From: Cymbidium sinense
Lineage: Eukaryota; Streptophyta; Magnoliopsida; Asparagales; Orchidaceae
Direction: 5' to 3'
DNA: 64,000 nt
Assembly: GCA_021442155.1 (NCBI GenBank)
Contig: CM038214.1
Span: 312,883,001-312,947,000, forward strand
Shown here piece by piece: positions 36,696 through 46,949 of this stretch. The first letter of the stretch is position 1. Each line of letters begins with the position of its first letter. Both the position numbers and the translations under genes were made by a program. The notes below the pieces were generated by a model that had not been told where the DNA came from, made no database searches, and worked only from the letters and a program-made list of their open reading frames with translations.

Positions 36696-37173
36696 AGAAT
36701 GGGCATAACCTTGATGACAGGAACATCACCATCATCCAGGCTCACTCTAGATCTGGTGATGGAGGCAAAGGCAGATGCGGCGGTTATCGCAGTGGTGATT
36801 GGGAATCTAGAGGTGCTGGTGGATATGGAGGTGGTGGTCGAGCAAAGGTTTGGCTATCGTGTGAGGAGCAGAGGTTACGTGGTGGTGGCGGAGAGAGATC
36901 GGAGATATGATGGTGGATCCGCTACTAGAGAGGCCGAGGTAGTTCTGATGGGAACTGCAGAAACTGAAGAACAACCAATCTGATCAGCTGCTTATGGAAT
37001 TTTGTCTTTACTGTAGAGACGGTTCTAGTTATCTAGGGTTTTTGATTTGCTCTATGCATGCTAATTTTTTATCTATGTCATCACTTGTGCCATAGAAAAC
37101 TTGGTGTGTTACTTGGTTGATGAAATTGAAAATAAGAAATGTTGAATTTGAATTTATTCTCTATTAAAAAAAA
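36696..37173 (+). pseudogene. GRP gene 3'-end fragment, copy 4
   Basis: In the GRP frame NGHNLDDRNITIIQAHSRSG is readable without a stop, then DGGKGR and GAGGYGGGG follow. A frameshift after GGGGRA (about 36845) disrupts the tail, although YDGGS and RGRG-like words remain in another frame. The 3' UTR is complete up to TTCTCTATT plus an A-run (about 37165-37173). Upstream and downstream flanks (CCTAAACATAAACCTAAACC, and CCCTAAACTAAAACCTGAAC after the A-run) match copy 5 closely. Confidence 0.78.
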
Positions 37174-38470
37174 TAAAACCTCTATACCCTAAACTAAAAC
37201 CTGAACCCAAAGCCAAAAACTTAAACACTAAACACTAAACCCTAAACCCTAAACACCCTAAACCCTAAATCTTAAACCCTAAAACCCTAAACCCTAAACC
37301 CTAAACCCTAAAACCTAAACCCTAAACCCAAAAAAAGACCCTAAACACTAAAAAGCTAATACCTAAACCTAATCTAAATAAACCTAAAAATTAAATAAAT
37401 AAAAAACCTAAACCAAAATTAAATAAATAAATAAAATAAAATCAAAACATGAACTAAAACCTAAACCTAAACTTAAACCTACAAAGAAAATCAAATAAAA
37501 AAATAAAAATTGAATTAAAATAATATAAATAAAAACCTAAACTAAATAAAAATAGTAAAAAACCTAAATAAAATAAAAACTAAACCTAAAATGAAAATAA
37601 AATTAACCTAAAATAAAATAAAATAAAAACTATATGAAAACTTAAACCTAAAAAATAATCTTAAAAATATAACATAAAAATAAATAAAAAAATACAACCT
37701 AAACTCTAGACTAGAAAAACCTAAACTTAAAATAAAAATAAAATAAACCTAAACCTAAATTAAAATATACTAAATTAAAATAAATAAATCCTAAACTTAA
37801 ACCTAAAATAAACTAAACATAAACTAAATAATATAAAATAAACTCAAAATAAACCAAAACCTAAACTAAAAAATAAAATTGATAAATAACCTAAAATAAA
37901 ACCTAAAACCTAAACCTAAAAAATAAAATAAAAACCTAAACCTAAACCTGAAAATAAAAAATAAAATAAAAATAATAATCAACTAAAAAATAAACCTAAA
38001 TTTAGAAAATAAACTAAAATAAAAAACCAAAACTAAAATAAATAAACCTAAAATAAATAATGTAGACTAAATATAAATAAAAAATAAACTAAACAAACTA
38101 AACAAACCTAAACCTACCGGTTTTTTTAATTTAATAAAATAGAAAAAAATAATAAACCCTAATGCTTAAACCGTAAACCCTAAACCCTAAACCCTAAACC
38201 TTAATCATAAACCCTAAACTCTAAACCCTAAACCCCTATCCCAAAACTCTAAATCCTAAAAACATAAACCCTAAACCATAAATTGTAAACCCTAAACCCT
38301 AAATCGTAAGCCCTAAACCCTCGACCTTAAACCCTAAACCCTAAATTCTAACCCTAAACCCTAAACCCTAAACTACGAATCATAAACCAAAACCTAAAGT
38401 AACTAAATAAATTAAAAAATAAACTTAAACCCTAAAACCCAATAAAACTAAACCTAAACCTAAACCCTAA
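37174..38470 (+). repeat. Telomere-like satellite unit between GRP copies 4 and 5
   Basis: A head (about 37190-37350), the GCTAATACCTAAACC landmark at about 37345, a tail, a punctuation motif at 38111-38135 and the next head (38150-38390) form a whole unit. The unit ends in the shared AAAGTAACTAAATAAATTAA flank. With GRP copy 4 it forms a roughly 1.8 kb composite unit that repeats as GRP copy 5. Confidence 0.88.
38111..38135 (+). repeat. Punctuation motif copy
   Basis: AACCTACCGGTTTTTTTAAT followed by TTAA has CTACCGG exactly at the CTACYRG position. Confidence 0.65.
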
Positions 38471-38914
38471 GAATGGGCAGAACCTTGACTGTAGGAACAT
38501 CAATGTCAACTAGGCTCAATCTAAATATGGCAGTTAAGGAAAAGTTAGAGGCAGCGATTATCATAGTGGTGGTAGGGGATCTAGAGGTGATGGTGGATAT
38601 GGAGGTTGTGGTCAGAGCAGTGGTGATTATGGAGGCGGAGGAGATAAGACATGCCATGGTGGTGGGAGAGATCGAGGATATGATGGTGGATCCTACTTAG
38701 AGAGGGGTGGTTTTAATGGAACCAGAGAACCAAGAATGACATCTGATCATCGCTTATGGAATTGTTTCTGTAGAGGTGATTCTAGTTATCTAGATTTTGA
38801 TTTGCTCTATGTGCTCATTTTTTATCTATGTCATGCTTAGAAAACTTGGTGTTACTTGGATGATGAAGTCAAAAAGAAGAAATGTTGAATCTAAATTTGT
38901 TCTCTATTAAAAAA
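38471..38914 (+). pseudogene. GRP gene 3'-end fragment, copy 5
   Basis: The GRP frame starts NGQNLDCRNINVN and meets TAG where most copies have CAG or CAA. Glycine codons in the tail are heavily altered, and several small deletions occur in the last third and the 3' UTR (for example GATTTTGATTTGCTC shortened near 38795). The end TTCTCTATT plus an A-run lies at about 38900-38914. This is the most decayed copy. Its flanks match those of copy 4. Confidence 0.76.
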
Positions 38915-39295
38915 TAATAACAACCCTACACCCTAAACTAAAACTTGAACCCTAAGCCTAAAACCTAAACACTAAACCCTAAACCCTAAACCCTAAAAAC
39001 CCTAAACCCTAAACCTTAAACCCTAAAACCTGAAACCCTAAGCCCTACACTCAAAAAAATACCCAAAACCCTAAAAGCCAAAAACCTAAACCTAAACAAA
39101 GTAAAACCTAAAAATAACATAAATAAAAAAATTGAAACTTAAATTTAATAAATAAATAAATAAAATAAAAATTTAAACTAAAACCTAAACCTAAACCTAA
39201 ACCTAAAGCTGAACCTAAAAAGAAAATAAAATAAAAATAATAACTAAACTAAAATTAAATAAATAAAAACCTAAACTAAACTGAAAAATAAAAAA
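38915..39295 (+). repeat. Telomere-like array left of the LINE
   Basis: A CCCTAAA head, the landmark GCCAAAAACCTAAACC at about 39078 and a short AAATAAA tail end where the LINE 3' terminus begins. Confidence 0.88.
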
Positions 39296-39346
39296 CCTAC
39301 AATAACAACAATGACTACAAGTTTTATCCACGGGTTCATGAATCCT

Positions 39347-39565
39347 TCATCTCCATTCTGTCCAATTATGTGTCAAATTCTTATTTAATTCAAGTATACT
39401 AAAGTCATTTTTTATATGTCTTAACCATGTATTTTTAGGTCTACCTCTACCTTTCTTAACATAAGCCAAATCTAATGCATCTACTCTCCTAACCGAGTCA
39501 TTGGATGACCGACACTTTATGTGGCCAAACCATCTAAGGTGACTCTCTCTAATCTTATCTGCCAC
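39347..39565 (-). pseudogene. RTE LINE C-terminal domain
   Basis: This 72-residue open piece has HLRWFGHIKCRSSNDSVRRV, then GRGRPKNTWLRHIKNDFSIL and TEWR. It is the conserved tail that follows the RT domain in plant RTE elements. Its exact role is unclear. It ends about 50 bases from the element 3' end. Confidence 0.85.
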
Positions 39566-39859
39566 TGGAGCTACTCCAAATTTTTCTCAAACATACTCAT
39601 TTTGCATTTTATCTCTAAGAGTAAAGCCACTCATCCACCTGAGCATCCTCATCTCTCAACACTTAACTTAGTCTCATGCTTCTTTATTGGCCAATATTCT
39701 CACATAATCATAAGTCTTAATACCATCTTATAAAATTTTCCCTTAAGTTTAGGTACTTTTCTATCACACAAAGCTAGATGCATTCCTCCACTTCAACCAT
39801 CCAACTTGAATTCTACTAATAACATCTCCATCTATTTCACCATCATTTTGAACAATAGA

Positions 39860-40880
39860 TCATAAATATCTAAATCCCTCACTATTTATAATGACTTGTT
39901 CACCTAATGTCACAACACTACCACTATAACTTCTACAACTAAAATTACACTCCATATATTCAATTTGAGATCTACTTAAATGAAAATCTTTAGACTCTAG
40001 GGTTGACCTCCATAATTCAAGTTTCTCTTGTACTCCCTCTCTAGTCTTCTCAGCAAGAAGAATGTCATCAAGAAAAAGCATACACCAAGGCACATCTTCC
40101 TAACAATGCCTAGTAAGAACATCCATAACTAAAGAAAAAAAGATAAGGGCTTAAAGCTGATCCTTGATGTAATCCAACTGAAATAGAAAAATATTTTTTC
40201 AATCCTCCTTGTGCTTGGACACAAGTAACAGCTCTAGCATACATATCCTTAATGACTGGAATATAACTAATATTAACTCATTTATTTTCTAGAACTCTCT
40301 AAAGAACATCTCTTCAAACTTTATCATAAGCTTTATCTAAATCAATAAATATCATATGTAGATCCTCCTTGCTTTCTATATACTTCTCCATCAAACTTCT
40401 TAACAAATGTATAGCATCCATAGTAGATCTACCTGGCATGAAACCAAACTGATTGTGAGAAACTTTTATATCACATCGTAACCTATGCTTAATTACTCTT
40501 TCCCATAATTTTAATATGTGACACATTAACTTAATTTTTCTATAATTTGCACACTCTTGTGCATCACTTTTATTCTTAAATATAGGAATCAATAAACTCT
40601 TTCCCCACTAATCTGGCATTCTTTTAGTCTTTAAAATAAGAATAAAAAGATTTGTAAGCCAAGAAATTCCTTAATCTACTAAACATTTCCACACTTCTAT
40701 TGGAATATCATCAGGTCCTACTATTTTTCCACATTTCATTTCCTTTAAAGCTTCTCTAACTTCAGATTTACTAATGCGATGATAAAAACAAATTTCTCTA
40801 TTTTTGTTTAAGGTATTAAGGTTGCTAAAATCAATCGTATTTTCAGATCCTTCATTGAAAAGTTTATCAAAATACCTCAC
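39860..40880 (-). pseudogene. RTE LINE reverse transcriptase, decayed
   Basis: There are three open blocks. 40880-40671 has the finger region with EVREALKEMKCGKIVGPDDI followed by PIEVW. 40592-40314 has [20 protein letters not shown] and [11 protein letters not shown] with the first catalytic aspartate. 40093-39860 has MLFLDDILLAE, the FADD-type catalytic box with Ala replaced by Leu. Frames differ between blocks. An intact enzyme would carry out target-primed reverse transcription. Confidence 0.85.
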
Positions 40881-41438
40881 CCACCTATTTTAATATCCAT
40901 TCTAAGAAAAGCACCACTTTGGTTAGCTAACTTATACATACATTTTTCATCTTCTTTGGTATCTAATATATTGTATAAATCACTAAAAGCGTTATGTTTT
41001 TTTTCATCATATATAGCTTTCTTAGAATCTCTACATGCCACTTTATATTTATCCCAATTCTTTGAGTTTTACATCTAAACCAAGTTTCATAACAACACTT
41101 CTTATTTTTTATCTTTTCCTGCACATTCTGACTCCACTACCAACTATTTTTATTAAAAGAAGCTTTTCCTTTTGATTCTCCAAGCACATTTTTAGTAACT
41201 TACATAATTTCACTCGCTACTTTTTCCCACATAACATTAGCTTCCTTATGAACATCCTAAATTCTAAGCTCTTGTAGCTTGCTATTAAAAATATTATTAT
41301 TAGTGTTCATTAAGTGCCCCATCTAATCCTAAGATAATAAATTGATTTATTTTTATATTCCAGTCTTTCATCTTAAAATCTAAGACTAATAATCGATGTT
41401 GGGTATTTAAATTTTCACTTGGAATGACATTACAATCT
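40881..41438 (-). pseudogene. RTE LINE inter-domain region
   Basis: The stretch between endonuclease and RT keeps the element strand and composition but has no open frame long enough to score. This is expected from the poorly conserved linker and from decay. Confidence 0.6.
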
Positions 41439-42212
41439 TTATAGTCTAAACGATCTATTTTTCTTATCAAAAAAAATCAATTTGTGTTTTACTAGAATAT
41501 GCTCATCTCTTTTCTTAAATAAAGATTTAGCAACTAAAAAATCATAAGCTAAAGTAAAATCTAATATATTCCTACCTTCTTCATTAGGCACTCCAAATCC
41601 ATAACCACCATGAATAATTTTAAAATCTTCTTCCACTCTACCAACATGTCCATTTAAATCTCTGCCAATAAATACTTTTTCTTCAAGAGGTATCTTTTGT
41701 ATTAATTCCTCTAATTCATTCCAAAAAATTATCTTTTGAGCCTACATCCAAACCTACTTGAGGAGTATAAGCACTTATAATGTTGATAATCTTAATATCA
41801 ACAATAATCTTTAAAGTTATTAATCTATCTACGCATCTATTAATATTTATAACAATATCCTTCAAACTTTTATCTATAATCACATCTACGCCATTTCTAA
41901 TTTGACTTCTATCTGAATACCAAAGTTTAAAACCTAAACTATCAATCTCCATGGCTTTCTCCCCAACCCATTTAGTTTCTTGAACACTTAAAATATTATC
42001 TTCTTATGAACCATAATATCTATTAATTCCATTAATTTACCTGTAAGAGTACCGATATTCCAAATTCTTAACCTAATTCTAGTTTCATGGACTAACTTCT
42101 TTGCCCACATCCGTCCATAATGTTGGAACCCTTGCATATTTAATACTGCACCCGGGCATCGATGCAACAACCCTTGCACATTCCTCATCAGATTCAGCCA
42201 TACAGGCATCAC
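41439..42212 (-). pseudogene. RTE LINE apurinic-like endonuclease, decayed
   Basis: Blocks at 42212-41988 (RIRLRIWNIGTLTGKLMELI), 41952-41716 (GFKLWYSDRSQIRNGVDVII, IINIISAYTPQVGLD) and 41636-41439 (HGGYGFGVPNEEGRNILDFT, KKRDEH) follow the order of the RTE endonuclease domain, which nicks target DNA. The WNIGTLTG, SAYTPQ and GRNILDF motifs are clear. Stops separate the blocks. Confidence 0.82.
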
Positions 42213-42280
42213 TAAATGAACGAAAGCATTAACAATATATTTGAAGGATTCATGTCATTATTAATTCTACAAGTTTAACA

Positions 42281-43443
42281 AAAATAAAATTAAAAGTAAA
42301 CCTAAAATAAATATAAAATTAACCTAAAATAAAATAAAATAAAATAAAACTAAATAAAAACCTACACCTAAAAATTAAACCTAAAATAAATAAAAAATAA
42401 AACCTAAACCCTAAATTAAAACAAAAAACCTAAACCTAAAATAAAAAAAACATAAACCTAAACCTAAACTAAAATAAATAAAACATAAACCTAAACCTAA
42501 ACTAAACCTAAACCTAAACCTAAACCTAAACCTAAACCCTAAATAAAATAAAATAAACTAAAAATAAACCTAAACGTATACTAAAAAAATAAAACAAAAA
42601 ATTAAACCAAAATTAAAACCCTAAAACCTAAAATAAAAAAAATAAATTAAAAACTAAACCTAAACCACAAAATAGAAATAAAAATAAAAACCTAAACCTA
42701 AACCTAAAAATAAAAAATAAAACCTAAACCTAAAAAATAAAATAAAAATAAAGCTAAACTAAAAAGCAAGCATAAACCTAAACCTAAACCTAAAAAATAA
42801 ACTAAAATAAAAAATTTTAACTAAAGTAAATAAACCTAAAATAAATAAAATAAACTAAATAAAAATTAAAAATAAACTTAAATAAAAATAAAAAGTAACA
42901 TAAACTAAAATAAATAAAATAATTAAATAAACTAAACCTAAACCTTTGATTTACTTTTAAAACCATAAAATAAATAAACCCTAAATACTAAACCCTAAAA
43001 AACCCTAAACCCTAAACGAACCCTAAACCCTAAACCCTTAACCCTAAACCCTAAACCCTAAAACTTAAACAATAAACCCTAACCATAACCTTAAACCCTA
43101 ATCCCTAAATCTTAAACCCTAAACCTAAAAGCCTAAACCCTAAATCATAAACCAAACTAACACAAACTTAAACTCCTCAAAACTAAAGCTCTAAAGTTTA
43201 AAGTGATTTTCCTAAACTAAACCCAACCCTAAACCCTAAACCTAAAACCCTTAAACCCTAAAACCTAAAACTCCTAAACCTCATAAAACCCTAAACCCTA
43301 AACCTTAAACCCTAAAACTAAACTTAAACTTAAACACAAAAAACTCTAAACTAAAAACTTAAACCTTAAACTTATACCTAAAATAATTAATTAAAATAAA
43401 AAAATTAACTTAAACCCTAAAACCTAATATACCTAAACCCTAA
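42281..43443 (+). repeat. Telomere-like array between LINE and GRP copy 6
   Basis: A tail, a punctuation motif at 42941-42960, a CCCTAAA-rich head (42975-43140) and a scrambled stretch (43140-43400) occur in order. The final CCTAAAATAATTAATTAAAA and CCTAAACCCTAAG is a diverged version of the GRP-associated flank. Confidence 0.87.
42941..42960 (+). repeat. Punctuation motif copy, diverged
   Basis: AACCTTTGATTTACTTTTAA keeps the TTTACTT core at a tail-to-head boundary. Confidence 0.5.
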
Positions 43444-43930
43444 GAATGGGCAGAACCTCGACTATAGGAACATCACCGTCAACCAAGCTCTGTTTAGATC
43501 TGGCAATGGAGGCGAAGGAGAAAGAGGAAGTTATCACAGTGATCATTTGGGATCTGTAGGTGCTGGGGGATATGGAGGTAATGGTCAGAGTAGTGGTAGT
43601 TATGGAGATGGGAAGAGCGACGGAGGTTACAATCGTGGTGGTGGTGGAGGGAGAGATCGGAGATATGATGGTGGATCCCGCTACTCAAGAGGCAAGGGTG
43701 ATTCTGATGGGAACCGGAGAAACTGAAGAACGATCGATCCGATATGCTGCTTATGAAAATGTGTCTTTAAAGTAGAGACAATTCTAGTTATCTAAGTTTT
43801 TGACTTCCTCTATGCGTGCTCATTTTTTATCTATGTCCTCGCTTGTGTCTTAGAAAACTTGGTTTGTTACTTGGTTGATGAAATTGAAAAGAAGAAATGT
43901 TGAATCTGAATTTGTTCTCTATTAAAAAAA
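43442..43930 (+). pseudogene. GRP gene 3'-end fragment, copy 6 (open reading frame, no start)
   Basis: From AAG at 43442 to TGA at 43724-43726 the GRP frame is open for 94 codons: NGQNLDYRNITVNQALFRSG, then GSVGAGGYGGNGQSSGSYGD, SDGGYNRGGGGGRDRRYDGG and SRYSRGKGDSDGNRRN. It is therefore the only one of six copies without a stop or frameshift. It still lacks the start codon and nearly all of the RRM, so I infer no function. The usual 3' UTR with A-run end follows. The ATG-started frame at 43560-43775 and the His-rich minus-strand frame are shadows. Confidence 0.82.
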
Positions 43931-44945
43931 CCAAAAATCCTAAACCCTAAACTAAAACCTTAACCCTAAACCCTAAACCCTAAAAACCCTAAACCTTAAA
44001 CCCTAAACTCTAATACCCTTATCCCTAAACCCTAAACCCCACCCTAAACCCTTAACCCTAAAAACCCTAAACCCTAAACCTTAAACCCTAAACCCCAATA
44101 CCCTTATCCCTAAAGTAAACCCTAAAAGCTAAACCCTAAATCCTAAACCCTAACCCCTAAACCCTAAACCCTAAACCCCAAACCATTAACCCTAAACCCT
44201 AAACCCTCAACTAACCCTAAACCCTGAAAAGCTAAAAGATAAACCTAAACTAAATAAAACCTAAAAATAAAATGAATAAATAAACCTAAACCAAAATAAA
44301 ATAAAATAATATAAAATAAAATCCTACAAAACCTAAACCTAAACCTAAAAAAGAAAATAAAATAAAAATTAAAAACTAAACTAAAATAAAATAAATAAAA
44401 ACCCAAACTAAACTAAAAATAAAATACGCCTACAATAAAATATAATAAAAACTAAAATTAAACCTAAACCTAAAAAATAAACCTAAAAAGAAAACCTATA
44501 AATAAATAAAAATTAAAACCTAAACCCTGCACAAAAAAAGATGAAAATATCTAGTACTAAAATAAAAATAAAATAAACCTAAACCTAAACTTAAATAAAC
44601 TAAACCAAAATAAATCAACCTAAACCTAAACCTAAACCTAAACCCTAAATAAAATAAAAAAACTAAAAATAAACCAAAACATAAACTAAAAAATAAAACC
44701 TAAAAATAAACCTAAAACCTAGACCTAAAAAAAAAAAAAAAACCTAACACTAAACCTAAAAAAAAAATTAAACCTAAACCTAAAAAATAAAATAAAAATA
44801 AAAAATAAACTAAAAATAAACCTAAAATTAAACCTAAATCTTAAAATAAACTAAAATAAAAAGCATAAACTAAAATAAATAAACTAAACTAATTAAAAAA
44901 AGAAAATAAAATAAATTAAAATAGATAAACAAACTAAATAAACCT

Positions 44946-44972
44946 AAACTTTTGAGTTTCCTTAAATTAAAA
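44946..44972 (+). repeat. Punctuation motif copy
   Basis: AACTTTTGAGTTTCCTTAAA followed by an A-run is a diverged copy. Confidence 0.5.
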
Positions 44973-45566
44973 AAAAAATAAAAAAAAATAAAAAAACCCC
45001 TAACCCTGAACCTTGAACCCAAAACCTTAAACCCTAAACCTTAAAACCCTAGACCCTAAACTCTAAACCTTAAACCCTAAACTCTAAACCCTAAACCCTA
45101 AAACCTACAACACTAAACCATAAACCCTAAAAACTTAAAAACCTAATCCTAAACTAAATAAAACCTATAATTAAAATAAATAAATAAAAACATAAACCTA
45201 AATAAAATAATAAAATATAATAAAATAAAAACCTAAACTAAAACCTAAACCTAAACCTAAACTAAATAAAATAAAATTAAGTAAAAATGAACCTAAATCT
45301 AAACTAAAAAATAATACCTAAAAATAAACCTAAAATAAAATTCTAAAAATTAAACCAAAAAATAAAAAAATAAAACCTAAACCTAAAAAATAAAACTAAA
45401 TGAAAAAAATAAGCATAACCTAAACCTAAACCTAAACCTAAAAAATAAACTAAAATAAAAAACCTTAACTAAAATAAATAAATCTAAAAATAAATAAACT
45501 AAAATAAAAAAAAAAAATAAACCTAAATCAAAATAAAAAATAATAAAAGATAAACTAAATAATTCT

Positions 45567-45597
45567 AAACGTACCAGTTTACTTAATTTAAAAAAAA
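45567..45597 (+). repeat. Punctuation motif copy (best match)
   Basis: AACGTACCAGTTTACTTAAT, then TTAAAAAAAA, runs directly into CCCTAAACCC. Of all copies it matches the consensus CTACYRGTTTRCTTAATTTA best. Confidence 0.72.
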
Positions 45598-46550
45598 CCC
45601 TAAACCCTAAACCCAAAATCCTAAACCGTAATCCCTAAACCCTAAACCTACAACCCTAAACCCGAGATCCTAAACCCTAAACCCTAAATTAACCATAAAC
45701 CCTAAACCCTAAACCCTAAATCGTCAAAACCTTAAACCCTAAAGCTTAAACCCTAAACCTTAAACCCTAAAGCCTAAACCCTAAACCTAAAACCTAAACC
45801 CAAAAAACCTAAAACCCTAAACCTCAACTAAATAAAACCTAATGATAAAATAAAGTAAAAACCTAAACCTAAAAATAAAATAAAAAATAAAATAAATAAA
45901 AACCTAAACTAAACTAAAAAATAAAATAAACCTAAGAATAAAAACTTAAATAAAATAAAAGCTAAACATAAATAAAAAAATAAAACCTAAAATAAAATAA
46001 AATAAAAACTAAATAAAAACATAAACCTAAAACAAACTTGAAAATAAATAAAAAATAAAACCTAATCCCTAAACTAAAAAAAAACCTAAACCTAAAAGAA
46101 AAATAAAATAAACAAAATAAAATAAACCTAAACCTAAGCTAAAATAAACTAAACTAAAATAAATAAAACCAAAACCTAAACTAGAATAAACTAAACCTAA
46201 ACCTAAACCTCAATTAAATAAAATAAAATAAATTTAAAATAAACCAAAACTTAAACTAAAAAATATAACCTAGAAATTAACCTAAAATAAAACCCTAAAA
46301 CCAAAAGCTAAAAAATAAAAAATAAAAACCTAGACATAAACCTAAAATTAAAAAATAAAACCTAAACCTATAAAATAAAATAAAATTAAAAGTGAACTAA
46401 AAAATAAACTATAACATAAACCTAAAATATATACTAAAATAAAAAGTAATAATAAACCTAAAATTAATAAACTAAACTAAATAAAAATACTTAAATAAAA
46501 AAAAAAAATAAAAAAAACTAAAATAGATAAAAAATAAACTAAATAAACCT

Positions 46551-46579
46551 AAACTTACATGTTTACTTAAAAAAAAAAA
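46551..46579 (+). repeat. Punctuation motif copy
   Basis: AACTTACATGTTTACTTAAA plus an A-run precedes the last CCCTAAA head before segment B. Confidence 0.62.
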
Positions 46580-46813
46580 CCTAAGCCCTAAACCCTAAAC
46601 CCTAAACCCTAAATCCTAAACCATAAACCCTAAACCCTAAAACCATAAACCCCAAACCTTAAAACCTACAGCCCTGAACACTAAACCTTAATCCCCAAAC
46701 CCTAAATCCTTAACCCTAAACCTGAAACCCTAAACCCTAAAGTAACCCTAAATCTTAAAGCCTATACCCTAAACTAACCCTAAACCATAACCCTAAACTC
46801 TAAACCCTAAACC

Positions 46814-46949
46814 TTGAATAAAAATGTCATTAGGAGTAAATCTAAAGAATATCCTAATCTTAACATACTTATGGTAGGTAAAGAAAATGTCTTCGAGAGA
46901 CTTTCCTTTGACTATTAGAGATTTGAATACCTTAAACCCTAACCCTAAA
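46814..46949. other. 110-base module between telomeric patches (B copy)
   Basis: The sequence runs from TTGAATAAAAATGTCATTAG to ACTATTAGAGATTTGAATAC, followed by the small patch CTTAAACCCTAACCCTAAAT. It is collinear with 18750-18886. Confidence 0.6.

Larger units (their letters stand above)
39296..42280 (-). mobile_element. RTE-clade LINE, nearly full length, decayed
   Basis: On the minus strand, an endonuclease, a reverse transcriptase and a C-terminal GRGRPKNTW block occur in the order of plant RTE-type LINEs. The 3' end (low coordinates) finishes with GGATAAAACTTGTAG and a short TTGTTGTTATTGTAG run (39298-39330), like the TTGTTG tails of this clade. The length, about 3 kb, is close to a full RTE. 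Stops and frame changes throughout make it inactive. It lies in opposite orientation to the GRP fragments and is flanked on both sides by telomere-like tails. Exact target duplications could not be fixed. Confidence 0.85.
43931..46813 (+). repeat. Telomere-like satellite units before segment B
   Basis: Heads at about 43935-44220, 45000-45120, 45598-45800 and 46580-46812 alternate with AAATAAA tails. Punctuation motifs lie at 44946-44972, 45567-45597 and 46551-46579, and unit lengths range from about 0.6 to 1.0 kb. The landmark GAAAAGCTAAAAGATAAACC is at about 44226. No gene is visible. The minus-strand Phe/Leu-rich open frame at 45383-45616 is compositional. Confidence 0.88.
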
